Part shown: one piece after another, positions 44,359-52,800 of the stretch | Layout: each line of letters starts with the position of its first letter | How positions within the stretch are numbered: position 1 is the first letter of the stretch | Source of the DNA: Nocardioides jiangsuensis | GTDB taxonomy: Bacteria; Actinomycetota; Actinomycetes; Propionibacteriales; Nocardioidaceae | Length of the DNA: 64,000 nt | Direction of reading: 5' to 3' | Assembly: GCF_019679455.1 (NCBI RefSeq) | Contig: NZ_JAIEZQ010000001.1 | Span: forward strand, 248,001 to 312,000 | Made by a program: the position numbers and the translations under genes | The notes under the pieces: generated by a model | Databases searched by the model: none | Told to the model about the DNA's origin: nothing | The model's input: the letters and a program-made list of their open reading frames with translations, nothing else

Positions 44359-44856
44359 TCACAGCACCTTGGTGCCGTACATCTCCCCGAGCGGGTCAGC
44401 GATCAGTTCGAGCCTTGCGCCATTGGGATCCCGCAAGTAGATCGACGTGCCGCTCTCGTGCAGGTACTCGACACCGGCCTCGTCGAGCTTGCGCCGCAGG
44501 CGCTCCCACTTCTCGGGTTCCACCGAGATCGCGATGTGGTGCAGCCCGCCCAGCACTTCGGCGTACGGGCCGAGGTCCAGGCCCGGGAAGTCGAAGAACG
44601 CCAGGAGGTTGTTGTTGCCGATGTCGAAGAAGAAGTGGTTCGAGCCCTTGTAGTCGCGATTCTCGAAGATCTCCGTCAGCGGGAACTCCAGCAGCTCCTG
44701 GTAGAACCGGATGGTCTCCTCGACGTCGCGGGCGACAACGGCGAAGTGATGCAGTCCGCGGGCGCTCGACGAGGGCCGCCGCTCGTCCGGACGGAGGTAG
44801 GCGTCGCGGATGCGTTCACGTTCGGCGTCGATGGCGGCGAGATCGATGTCGGTCAT
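44359..44856 (-). CDS. VOC family dioxygenase-like protein
   Basis: 165 aa. GLHHFAVVARDVEETIRFYQ, GSNHFFFDIGNNNLLAFF, GGLHHIAISV, YLRDPNGARLELI carry the His/Glu metal ligands of a two-module VOC protein. Catechol-dioxygenase-like or lactoylglutathione-lyase-like. 7 bp after the MDMPI gene, same strand, so co-transcribed. Confidence 0.85.
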   Translation of the reverse strand: MTDIDLAAIDAERERIRDAYLRPDERRPSSSARGLHHFAVVARDVEETIRFYQELLEFPLTEIFENRDYKGSNHFFFDIGNNNLLAFFDFPGLDLGPYAEVLGGLHHIAISVEPEKWERLRRKLDEAGVEYLHESGTSIYLRDPNGARLELIADPLGEMYGTKVL

Positions 44857-44863
44857 GACCGCC

Positions 44864-45679
44864 TCAGATCCTGAAGAAGATGTTCAAGAAGCGGTCGGCT
44901 ACCGCACGGTCGCCTCTGATGGTGCCCGCGTTGCTGCGGCCGAAGGCTGTGAGCACGAAGCTTCCCGGGTCGAACTCGAGCACGGTCAGGTCATCGGTCT
45001 CCCCGGCGGCGTACGAAAACCCGTCCTCGGTCAGCGAGATGCGGGTGTCCCCGGCGTTCGATCCGGAGGTGATCCGGATGCCGATCTCACAGACGCCGTC
45101 CGGGCTGACCGGGTTGGTGGTGTACTGCCACAGCACGAACATGAATGGCGTGAGCAGGTCGGCTGCCTCGCCCGACAGCCCATGTGCCCGACCAGTGCCC
45201 TGCCGGACGTCCCAGGAGTGCACGCCATAGTCCATCAGCTGGAAAGCCGGGTAGAAAAACGACGGCAGCGGCCCCATGTAGAAGTGCGGGACCAGCAGGC
45301 CCGTCCAGTTCTCGTCCGTCAGGCCGTCTAACGTCTCCATCATCCTGTCGAAGTCGGCGCGTGCCCGCTCGACGAGCTCCGCCCGCGGCACGGAGCGAAA
45401 CGCCCGCGCCATCTCGTCGCACCGTACCGCCATGCCGGGCAGGCCGTAGGCCGGCTCCACCTCCGAGTGGTTGCGGGCAGCGTCGAACGACACGAAATAC
45501 GCCTCGGTCGTGTCCACGAGGTGACCGACGACATCGCGTACCTGCCAGTGCCCAGCGCCGGTGGGCGCCTCCCAGGCTTCGTCGCTGTCGACCAGGTCGA
45601 AGAACTGCTCTGCTTCTTGTCGCACGACCCGAAGGATCGTGTCCTTACCTTCCGGGGTCATGGCGTTCCACGTGCCCAT
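44864..45679 (-). CDS. MDMPI/DinB family mycothiol-dependent protein
   Basis: 271 aa. N-terminal DinB-like helical domain (TGAGHWQVRDVVGHLVDTTEA with first metal His, MDYGVHSWDVRQGTG with the second), then an MDMPI C-terminal domain. ATG at 45679 with GGGAGG upstream. Linked to the VOC gene at 44359, suggesting a small catabolic or detoxifying unit for an aromatic or electrophilic compound (inference). Confidence 0.82.
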   Translation of the reverse strand: MGTWNAMTPEGKDTILRVVRQEAEQFFDLVDSDEAWEAPTGAGHWQVRDVVGHLVDTTEAYFVSFDAARNHSEVEPAYGLPGMAVRCDEMARAFRSVPRAELVERARADFDRMMETLDGLTDENWTGLLVPHFYMGPLPSFFYPAFQLMDYGVHSWDVRQGTGRAHGLSGEAADLLTPFMFVLWQYTTNPVSPDGVCEIGIRITSGSNAGDTRISLTEDGFSYAAGETDDLTVLEFDPGSFVLTAFGRSNAGTIRGDRAVADRFLNIFFRI

Positions 45680-45801
45680 GCCCGCACCTCCCTCGGAGAG
45701 GAGTGTCGAGGAGCCGGAGCCGGAGCCGGTCCGGCGCAGGCTGCACCGGGTCACGCGAAGGCCGGAACTCGGCGAGTCGTAGTTGCGCGTTCAACTTCAG
45801 G

Positions 45802-46467
45802 CTACGACAGGAGAGGGCCACCGTCCCAGTGCTCGAGGTGGGTCAATTCGTCCACCGCGATCCGGCTCAGCCGCTTCAGCTGCTTCGCCGGCTTGCCAAG
45901 GGGCACAACGGCCGCGACCGCGAACGGTTCGGGGACGCCGAGCAGCTGCTTCAGCGCCGGCTCCTCGGCGATGGCCATCGTCGTGATCGTGCCTCCGAAA
46001 CCCTCGTTCCGGGCCGCCAACAGGATGTTCCACACCAGCGGATAGACCGACGCGCCGCCGACGATCCCGACCCTGTCGAGCTCCTTGTCCAGCGCGGCCA
46101 CGGCACGCAGGTCGACGCAGACGACGAGGACGACAGCGGCCCGGCGCAGCGGTTCTGTGACCGACGCAGGGACCCGGGTCTGCGTCAACTGCTCCTCGGT
46201 GACCCGGCTGGTGGTGTACGCGCTCCACGGGGTTTCACCCGCAGCACGCTGCGCGTGATACCGCCGGGCACCAGGCTCAGTGATCTCGACCAGCCGGTCC
46301 CGCGTCACAGGATCACGGACCACGACGATCTGGGCGCCTTGGCGGTTGCCGCCACTAGGGGCGAATCGAGCGTTCTCGAGAATGGTATGGAGCACTTCGT
46401 CCGGAAGCGGATCGTCGGTGAACTCTCGAACCGCCGCAGTCGTCCGCATCACCTCGTAGAGGTCCAT
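45802..46467 (-). CDS. nitroreductase family protein
   Basis: 221 aa, FMN-dependent NAD(P)H oxidoreductase. MRTTAAVREFTDDPLPDEVL and ENARFAPSGGNRQGAQ are the FMN-binding signature; GGASVYPLVWNILLAARNEGFGGT the dimer-site segment. ATG at 46467 fits a leaderless -10 box. Between the two IS110 copies with other redox/detoxification genes. Confidence 0.88.
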   Translation of the reverse strand: MDLYEVMRTTAAVREFTDDPLPDEVLHTILENARFAPSGGNRQGAQIVVVRDPVTRDRLVEITEPGARRYHAQRAAGETPWSAYTTSRVTEEQLTQTRVPASVTEPLRRAAVVLVVCVDLRAVAALDKELDRVGIVGGASVYPLVWNILLAARNEGFGGTITTMAIAEEPALKQLLGVPEPFAVAAVVPLGKPAKQLKRLSRIAVDELTHLEHWDGGPLLS

Positions 46468-46474
46468 GAAGCGC

Positions 46475-46480
46475 AGCCTA
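46475..46480 (-). promoter_or_regulatory. leaderless -10 box of nitroreductase gene
   Basis: TAGGCT on the minus strand, 7 nt before ATG 46467. Confidence 0.5.
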
Positions 46481-46610
46481 AGCTCTCGTCCTTGGTGTGG
46501 CCGTCGCCGCTGGCTCGGGACACACGTGGACACCGGCAGTCCAGCGAGTTCCACTATCCGCGGCTACTTGTTCCATTGACGACACGACCGGGGTCTGACG
46601 AGGCTCGGTC

Positions 46611-46787
46611 GAGGTGTCCGAGGTTGTCGCTCTCAACGCGGCTGCCCACGAATCGCGTGTGGCTCTCACATGGCCTGCGCAGCCTCGGGCACCGACCCGG
46701 GCGGGAGAGGCTCAAGAAGGGATTGCTCTGCTCGAAGTAGCGGTGCCCTCCGGCTCGACATTCATCAGTTGAGCAAGAGGAGGCAAC
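46611..46787 (+). ncRNA. candidate IS110 bridge RNA
   Basis: 177-nt non-coding stretch before the transposase, with blocks conserved against the truncated copy while intervening segments differ (CCACGAATCGCG versus CCACCGGTGTCATTG). Variable guide loops between conserved stems are what a bridge RNA predicts. Structure not computed. Confidence 0.45.
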
Positions 46788-47965
46788 GTGAGTCAGGTAT
46801 CCCCGCGGGTCGTCATCGGCATGGACCCGCACAAGCGGTCGGTCACCATCGAGGTGATGGACGGCGACGAGCATGTCCTGGGTGGTGGAAGATTCGCCAC
46901 CGACGCGGCGGGCTACCGCCTGATGCTCGACAGTGTGCGCGCCTGGCCTGATCGGGTCTGGGCCATCGAGGGCTGCAACGGCATCGGCCGGCACATCGCG
47001 CACCGGCTCATCGCCGACGGCGAAGAGGTCGTCGACGTGCCGCCGAAGCTGTCCGCCCGGGCGCGGGTGTTCGCCACCGGGCAGGGTCGCAAGACCGACG
47101 CCACCGACGCCCACTCCGTCGCGCTGGTCGGCACCCGCATGACCGGGCTGCGGCCAGTAGTGGCCGACGACCAGCTCGAGGTGCTCCGGCTGCTGGTCGA
47201 CCGCCGCCGCTCCCTGGGCGAGGAGCACACCCGCAAGGTCTCCCAGCTGCACGCGCTCTTGCTGGAACTCATCCCCGGTGGGGCGAAGGTGTTCTTGTCC
47301 GCTGCCCAGGCCCGCAAGCTGCTGGCATCGGTGCGCCCCCGCGACGTGGTCGGCAAGACCCGCAAGCGCGTCGCGATGGAGCTGGTGGTCGACCTAGAGA
47401 AGATCTACGCCCGCACCAAGGCCGCGGACAAGGAACTCACCGAGCTCGTGAAGGCCACCGGCACCCGGTTGCTGGACCTGCGCGGCATCGGACCGTCCGG
47501 TGCTGCCCGGCTGCTGGCCGAGGTCGGCGACATCACCCGGTTCCCCGACCGCGGCCACTTCGCCTCCTGGACCGGCACCGCACCCATCGACGCCTCCTCC
47601 GGCGACCACGTCCGACACCGGCTCTCCCGCGGCGGCAACCGCCAGATCAACCGGGTCCTGCACATCATGGCCGTCGTGCAGCTGCGCAACCCGACCGAAG
47701 GCCGGGCCTACTTCGACCGCAAGAAGGCAACCGGCAAGACCTCGATGGAAGCCATGCGCTGCTGAAACGACGGCTCTCCGACCTCGTCTACAAGACCATG
47801 CTCGAGGACCTCGTCGCGGCGCAGAAGACGGGCCCGGGAGGACAACTAGGCAACGACTCTGTCTCCAGCGCGACCGGCTCACAGCCCACTGCCGGCTCTT
47901 CGGACAAGTCACTTCCCGGACCCGCCAAGACCAAGCCTAAGCGCACCATTCCCGCCGCGTCTTGA
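46788..47965 (+). pseudogene. IS110-family transposase with C-terminal frameshift
   Basis: GTG at 46788. Catalytic residues in VIGMDPHKRS, IEGCNGIG and KTDATDAHS (D-E-D-D), then the Tnp20 domain with LRGIGPSGAARLLAEVGD and RLSRGGNRQINRVLH. The frame stops at TGA 47763-47765 (325 aa), but the next frame continues LKRRLSDLVYKTMLEDLV to TGA 47963-47965. One base lost at about 47762 explains this; no slippery heptamer is seen. All catalytic residues precede the shift, so residual activity is possible. Confidence 0.85.
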
Positions 47966-47982
47966 CACAGAAGGGAGCCATG

Positions 47983-48237
47983 TCAGTGCGACGTGGAGGC
48001 TTGTGAACGCCACCATTCGTCGTCGACAACCAGGCCGTCCGTCAGCGACTCCATCTGGCCAGCGTGCTGAACGACGAACTCGACCGGAAGCCGCACAGCG
48101 TGGTCCCGGACGTAGTGCGCCAGACCCTCGGGCCAGATGAAAACATCATCGGTCAACTCCAGGTTGCCGTTCTGCGCATTGCAGATCCGGCACCGCGAGT
48201 AGCCCATGTAGGCACGAGCTACGAGCCCGTGCGACAA
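47983..48237 (-). CDS. conserved hypothetical protein, probably 5'-truncated
   Basis: 84 aa from TTG at 48237. GYSRCRICNAQNG (CxxC), DDVFIWPEGLAHYVRDHAVR, ending before the IS110 right end. The same frame stays open upstream (ALYLSHGL preceded by about 20 further codons) but has no good start, so the N-terminus may be missing. Homologues are small zinc-like proteins of unknown role. Confidence 0.6.
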   Translation of the reverse strand: MSHGLVARAYMGYSRCRICNAQNGNLELTDDVFIWPEGLAHYVRDHAVRLPVEFVVQHAGQMESLTDGLVVDDEWWRSQASTSH

Positions 48238-48413
48238 GTAGAGAGCCAGGTCGACCCGCGCACAACAGAACCCCTCTTCGCGGCCTGTGAGTGCGGTTCG
48301 GCCTGAGGCGTTCGCCTGGAAGACACCACTGTGTCGAGCATTCCGGGCGCATCCTGTCCGGATTGGCTAATAGCGTTCAGTGCAACTGATGTCTATGAAG
48401 GGGGCGGTCCGGC

Positions 48414-49130
48414 GTGGCTGAGCATGAGAAGTTCCTTGAGCGTGACTTGCGCGGTGCGCGGTTTGTGGAGTGCGACCTGTCGGGCGTGGTGATGCGCGGT
48501 GTCGAGGTTGCTGGGATGGACATCGATGCACCTTGGTTGAGCGCGGGTCCGGGGTTGCGGGTGAACGGGATCCACGTGACGCCGTTCGTCGAGGCGGAGC
48601 TGGATCGGCGCTTTCCCGGCCGCAGCGAGCGGCGGGCCGAGAGCCCGGTGGGTTTGCGCGAGGCGTGGACCGCGGTAGACCGCGCCTGGGACGCGGCGAT
48701 CGAGCGGGCAGCGGTGCTGCCCTCAGGCTCAGTCAATATCCGGGTTGATGATGAGTGGTCGTTCTCTGAGACCCTGCGTCACCTGGTGCACGCCACCGAC
48801 ATCTGGCTGGGTAAGGGCGTGTTGGGGCTCGGGGAGGCTGACTTCCATCCCCTCGGCCTCGGGCACAGTGACGGCGCCTCGCAGGCGCGCGCTTACGACG
48901 ACGTCCTGGCCGCACGCGCGGACCGGACCGCGATGGTGCGCGACTTCCTGGCCACGGTCACCGACCAGGTACTCGACGAGGAACGCCGCAACCCGCACAG
49001 TCCCGCAGAAGCCGAAACCGTTCGCAGTTGTCTGCACGTGATTCTCGAAGAGAGTTGGGAACACCTACGATTCGCGCTGCGCGACCTCGACGCGATCCAA
49101 TCGCCCAACGGCTGGGCGCGCGGACAGTAG
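48414..49130 (+). CDS. DinB family protein with pentapeptide-like N-terminus
   Basis: 238 aa. Residues 1-45 read LRGARFVECDLSGVVMRGVEV, pentapeptide-repeat-like. Residues 75-235 are a DinB/YfiT-type four-helix bundle with EWSFSETLRHLVHATDIWLG and a C-terminal HVILEESWEHLRFALRDLD. Metal-binding His residues are present. Probably a mycothiol- or bacillithiol-type transferase; substrate unknown. GTG at 48414. 49131-49340 is intergenic apart from the bioY control region. Confidence 0.8.
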   Translation: MAEHEKFLERDLRGARFVECDLSGVVMRGVEVAGMDIDAPWLSAGPGLRVNGIHVTPFVEAELDRRFPGRSERRAESPVGLREAWTAVDRAWDAAIERAAVLPSGSVNIRVDDEWSFSETLRHLVHATDIWLGKGVLGLGEADFHPLGLGHSDGASQARAYDDVLAARADRTAMVRDFLATVTDQVLDEERRNPHSPAEAETVRSCLHVILEESWEHLRFALRDLDAIQSPNGWARGQ

Positions 49131-49237
49131 CCCACAGCCGGACCATGACGATCCCGATGACCGCTCATCGGTGCGAGTTCAGCCGGTAAGCGCCTGAGCT
49201 GCTGCAAGTCGGACGCGAATAGGGACACATCCAGTTA

Positions 49238-49288
49238 GGTTCAAGAACCGGACCACGACAACTGGTCTCGTAAAGGCTCACCTAGACT
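49238..49288 (+). promoter_or_regulatory. bioY promoter region with palindrome
   Basis: A 12-bp palindrome GGTTC-AA-GAACC (49238-49249) lies about 33 bp before a -10 box TAGACT (49283-49288). A biotin-responsive repressor such as BioQ is plausible (inference). The roughly 45-nt leader contains a small CCCCG/CGGGG hairpin and AGAAAGG before the GTG at 49341. Confidence 0.4.
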
Positions 49289-49340
49289 GCTGGCCAAGCC
49301 CCCGAAACCCCGACGGGGACCCGCAGAAAGGCTCATCCGC

Positions 49341-49943
49341 GTGCGCTCGATCTCCTCGGCTCCCCGCACCCCCGCCCGCGACGCCGCCCTGGTGGCGATC
49401 TTCGCCGGGTTCGTCGCCGCCCTCGGCATCGTCCCCGCCTTCACTCCCCCGGGCTTCACCGTCCCGATCACGACCCAGTCGCTCGGCGTGATGCTCGCCG
49501 GCGCCGTACTCGGGGCACGCCGGGGCTTCCTGTCCCTGACGCTGTTCCTGGCCCTGGTCGCCGTGGGACTGCCACTGCTCGCCGGCGGCCGCGGAGGGCT
49601 CGGGGCGTTCATGACTCCCTCGGTCGGGTTCCTGGTCGCCTGGCCGGTCGCGGCGTGGATCGTCGGTTGGATCACCGAGCGGGGCGGTCCGTCGTACAAG
49701 CTGCACTGGGGCGTCGTCGCCAACGTGGTCGGCGGTATCGTGGTGCTCTACGCGGCGGGCATCGTCGGCATCGCCGCTGTGGCCGGCATCTCGGTAGGCG
49801 CCGCCGCGGTCTCCACGTGGATCTTCCTGCCCGGCGACGCGGTCAAGGCGGTGCTGGCGGCCGTCATCGCGCGCGGCGTGCACTCGGCCTACCCGGGTCT
49901 GGTCCGCGGCCGGCGCCGTGAGCGGGAGACCTCGGCTGTCTGA
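49341..49943 (+). CDS. bioY: biotin ECF transporter S component
   Basis: 200-aa membrane protein, six hydrophobic helices, BioY family: ALGIVPAFTPPGFTVPITTQSLGVMLAGAVLG (split by helices) and GGRGGLGAFMTPSVGF. Binds biotin and docks on the BioM/BioN energising module encoded 2.2 kb downstream. First gene of a five-gene operon; its end overlaps the next start by 26 bp. Confidence 0.95.
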   Translation: MRSISSAPRTPARDAALVAIFAGFVAALGIVPAFTPPGFTVPITTQSLGVMLAGAVLGARRGFLSLTLFLALVAVGLPLLAGGRGGLGAFMTPSVGFLVAWPVAAWIVGWITERGGPSYKLHWGVVANVVGGIVVLYAAGIVGIAAVAGISVGAAAVSTWIFLPGDAVKAVLAAVIARGVHSAYPGLVRGRRRERETSAV

Positions 49944-50943
49944 CCGGCTGCTCGACGCCGCCGCCTGCCCCGACCCGGCGGCGGCCGTGCTCGACGCGAC
50001 GGTGCGCGGCGACCGGCTCGCGCTCCGCACCTCCGGCACGTCGGGGGCCACCCGGTCGGTGGTCCGCAGCGCCGCGTCGTGGTCGCACTCGTTCCCGCAC
50101 GTCTCCGCCCTGCTCTCGGTCGGTCACGACGCGCGGGTGTGGGTGCCCGGGCCGCTGTCGTCGACGATGAACCTGTTCGCCGCGGTGCACGCGGCCTGGG
50201 CCGGCGCCACCGTGGTCTCGGACCCGAGGGTCGCCACACACGCGCACCTCACCCCCTCGGCGCTCGCCCGCTGCCTGGACGACGGGGCGCCACTCACCGG
50301 GGTGCACGTCCTGGTCGCCGGCGACCGCCTCGCCGTGGGGTTGCACGACCAGGCGGCGGCGGCCGGCGCCCGGATCAGCCACTACTACGGTGCCGCGGAG
50401 CTGTCCTTCGTGGCGTGGGGCTCCCACGAGGACGACCTCCACCCGTTCCCCGAGGTCGACGTGGTCGACCGGGAGGGAGTGCTGTGGGTCCGCTCCCCCT
50501 ACCTGGCCGACGGGTACGAGGGAGAGCCCGGCGCCCTGCTGCGCGACCCCGATGGGTACGCGACGGTCGGTGACCGGGGGCACGTGGCGGGCGGCCTGGT
50601 CCGGGTCCTCGGACGCGGCACGGAGGCGGTCACCACGAGCGGCGTGACCGTCCTGGTCGCCGACGTCGAGCACGCGCTGCGCCCTGCCGTCGCCGGCGGT
50701 GAGCTCGTGGTGGTCGGTGTGCCGCACCCCGACCTGGGAGCCGTGCTCTGCGGCGTGCTCACGGACGGCGCCCGTGTCGACGCCGTCCGCGCACGTGCGC
50801 GCAGCGTGCTCGACCGGACCCACCGGCCGCGCCGCTGGTTCGCGGTGGACCACCTGCCCCTCACCGCCGCCGGCAAGGTCGACCGGGCGGGGTTGGCCAC
50901 CCTGGTCGCGTCCACCGGCGAGGGCGTGCGACGGCTCCTGTGA
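49918..50943 (+). CDS. short AMP-binding acyl-CoA synthetase-like enzyme in bioY operon
   Basis: 341 aa, adenylate-forming superfamily but about 150 residues shorter than usual at the N-terminus. Has LRTSGTSGATRSVV (P-loop-like A3 motif), SHYYGAAELSFVAWG (A5), DGYATVGDRGHVAGG (A7-A8) and the catalytic Lys in LTAAGKVDRAGL (A10). GTG at 49918 inside bioY. Probably activates a carboxylic acid to an acyl-CoA; the operon points to pimelate or a biotin-related acid (inference). Confidence 0.85.
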   Translation: MSGRPRLSDRLLDAAACPDPAAAVLDATVRGDRLALRTSGTSGATRSVVRSAASWSHSFPHVSALLSVGHDARVWVPGPLSSTMNLFAAVHAAWAGATVVSDPRVATHAHLTPSALARCLDDGAPLTGVHVLVAGDRLAVGLHDQAAAAGARISHYYGAAELSFVAWGSHEDDLHPFPEVDVVDREGVLWVRSPYLADGYEGEPGALLRDPDGYATVGDRGHVAGGLVRVLGRGTEAVTTSGVTVLVADVEHALRPAVAGGELVVVGVPHPDLGAVLCGVLTDGARVDAVRARARSVLDRTHRPRRWFAVDHLPLTAAGKVDRAGLATLVASTGEGVRRLL

Positions 50944-50968
50944 TCCGCGCGGATACCGTTGGCCTGCG

Positions 50969-52117
50969 ATGACCACCTCACCCTCCGAGCCCCGCGACCT
51001 GCCGGTCGTCGTGGACGCGCTGCGCACCCCGATCGGCACGGCCGGTCACGGACTTCGCGACGTGGACGCCGCGGACCTCGCGGCACCGGTGCTCGCCGCG
51101 CTGGCCGCCCGCGCCCCGGCCGTCGACGAGGTGGTGCTCGGCAACTGCATGGGCCCCGGCGGTGACGTCGCCCGGGTGGCGGCGCTCTCCGCGGGCCTGC
51201 CGCTGGCCGTGCCCGCGCTGACCGTCGACCGCCAGTGCGGCAGCGGCCTCGCGGCGGTCACCGTCGGGGCTGCGCTGGTCCGCGACGGCGCCTCGGTGGT
51301 GGTCGCCGGCGGCGTCGAGTCGGCCTCGACCGCCCCGTGGCGGTCCTGGCCCCCGTCGTCGCGGGACGGCGAGCCGGTCCGGTACGCCCGGGCGCCGTTC
51401 GCGCCGGCGTCCGTCGGCGACCCCGACATGGGGCTCGCGGCAGACCTTCTCGCCGCCGAGCACGGCGTCGACCGGCAGCAGCAGGACGCCTACGCTGCAC
51501 GCTCGCACGCCCGCGCGGCGGCCACCCTGGAGCGCGGCGGCTTCGCCGAGGAGACCGTCCCGGTGGGCGCCGTACACGTCGACGAGCGCCCGCGGGCCGG
51601 GCTGACCGCCGAGCGACTCGGACGGCTCCGGCCCCTCCACCGAACCGACGGCACGGTCACCGCCGGGAACTCCTGCGGCGTGAACGACGGGGCGGCGGCG
51701 GTGACGGTCGTGTCCGCGGGCACCCACCGCGAGCTCGGCGTCCCCGGCCTGCGGATCCTCGCGACCGCCACCGCCGGCGTCGACCCGAACCGGCCCGGCC
51801 TCGGCATCGTCCCCGCGACCGGGCGGGCCCTGGCGCGGGCCGGCCTGACCCTCGACGACCTGGATGTCGTCGAGCTGAACGAGGCGTTCGCGGGGCAGGT
51901 GCTCGCCTGCTGCGCGGAGCTCTCCCTGGACCCCGAACGGGTCTGCGTCGAAGGCGGCGCGCTCGCGCTCGGCCACCCGTGGGGCGCGTCCGGGGCGGTG
52001 CTCGTGGTCCGCCTGTTCAGCCAGCTGGTGCGCGCCGGGCGCGGACGTTACGGGCTCGCCGCCATCGCCGCCGGGGGCGGCCAGGGAGTCGCGGTGGTGG
52101 TCGAACGATGCCCGTGA
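50969..52117 (+). CDS. thiolase-like protein lacking second catalytic Cys, in bioY operon
   Basis: 382 aa. Thiolase fold with nucleophile Cys in DRQCGSGLAAV (residue about 90), NEAFAGQ, and GGALALGHPWGASGA with the catalytic His. The C-terminal motif, normally C-x-G-G-G-x-G, reads IAAGGGQGVAV, so the general-acid/base Cys is Ala. It may act as a lyase, transferase or binding protein rather than a normal acetyl-CoA acetyltransferase. Between the AMP-ligase and bioM, overlapping bioM by 10 bp. Confidence 0.88.
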   Translation: MTTSPSEPRDLPVVVDALRTPIGTAGHGLRDVDAADLAAPVLAALAARAPAVDEVVLGNCMGPGGDVARVAALSAGLPLAVPALTVDRQCGSGLAAVTVGAALVRDGASVVVAGGVESASTAPWRSWPPSSRDGEPVRYARAPFAPASVGDPDMGLAADLLAAEHGVDRQQQDAYAARSHARAAATLERGGFAEETVPVGAVHVDERPRAGLTAERLGRLRPLHRTDGTVTAGNSCGVNDGAAAVTVVSAGTHRELGVPGLRILATATAGVDPNRPGLGIVPATGRALARAGLTLDDLDVVELNEAFAGQVLACCAELSLDPERVCVEGGALALGHPWGASGAVLVVRLFSQLVRAGRGRYGLAAIAAGGGQGVAVVVERCP

Positions 52118-52800
52118 TCGACGTCGACAGGGTCAGCCACGCGTACGGCGAGGGGTCGAACCGCCGGGTCGTGCTGAGCGACGTGTCGCTGCGGCTGACC
52201 GAGCAGCGGATCGGGATCGTCGGCGCCAACGGCTCGGGCAAGTCCACCTTCGTCCGGATGCTCAACGGCCTGGTCCTGCCCACGTCGGGGTCGGTCCGGG
52301 TCGACGGGCTGGACACCCGCAAGAGCGGCCGGGAGGTACGCCGTCTGGTGGGGTTCTGCTTCACCGACCCCGACGCGCAGATCGTGATGCCCACGGTGCG
52401 CGAGGACGTCGCGTTCGGCCTCCGACGACGGGGGCTGAGCAAGGACCAGGTCGCGGCCCGTGTGGCGGGGATGCTGGCGACTTACGGGCTCGAGGGCCAC
52501 GCGGACCACCCCGCCCACCTCCTCTCCGGCGGCCAGAAGCAGCTGCTGGCGCTCTCGTCGGTGCTGGTCACCGAGCCGGCGGTGCTCGTGATGGACGAGC
52601 CGACCACGCTGCTCGACCTGCGCAACGCCGCGAAGGTCTCGGGCGCCGTGCGCGACCTGCCGCAGCAGGTCGTGCTGGTGACGCACCACCTGGACCTGCT
52701 CGACGGGTTCGACCGGGTGCTCGTCTTCGACGAGACCCGGGTGGTCTACGACGGCACGCCCGCCTCGGCGGTCGCCCACTACCGGGAACTGATGGCATGA
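52108..52800 (+). CDS. bioM: biotin ECF transporter ATPase
   Basis: 230 aa, CbiO-like ATPase: GANGSGKSTFVRMLNGL, Q-loop FTDPDAQIVMPTV (the DPDxQ form typical of ECF ATPases), LSGGQKQLLALSSVL, LVMDEPTTLLD, THHLDLL. Powers biotin uptake with BioN and BioY. Overlaps neighbours on both sides. Confidence 0.95.
   Translation: MPVIDVDRVSHAYGEGSNRRVVLSDVSLRLTEQRIGIVGANGSGKSTFVRMLNGLVLPTSGSVRVDGLDTRKSGREVRRLVGFCFTDPDAQIVMPTVREDVAFGLRRRGLSKDQVAARVAGMLATYGLEGHADHPAHLLSGGQKQLLALSSVLVTEPAVLVMDEPTTLLDLRNAAKVSGAVRDLPQQVVLVTHHLDLLDGFDRVLVFDETRVVYDGTPASAVAHYRELMA

Larger units (their letters stand above)
46611..47970 (+). mobile_element. IS110-family insertion sequence (transposase frameshifted)
   Basis: Left end taken as the start of homology with the 43350 copy. 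About 177 bp of non-coding leader, then a transposase at 46788 with an RuvC-like DEDD domain and a C-terminal Tnp20 domain. No obvious terminal inverted repeats or target duplications, as usual for IS110. The right end is uncertain, near TTGACACAGAAGGGAGC at about 47962-47980. Confidence 0.8.

Noticed and set aside
47754-47770. Programmed -1 frameshift in the IS110 transposase
   Set aside because: No slippery heptamer or downstream hairpin was seen; a single lost base is simpler, though not proven.
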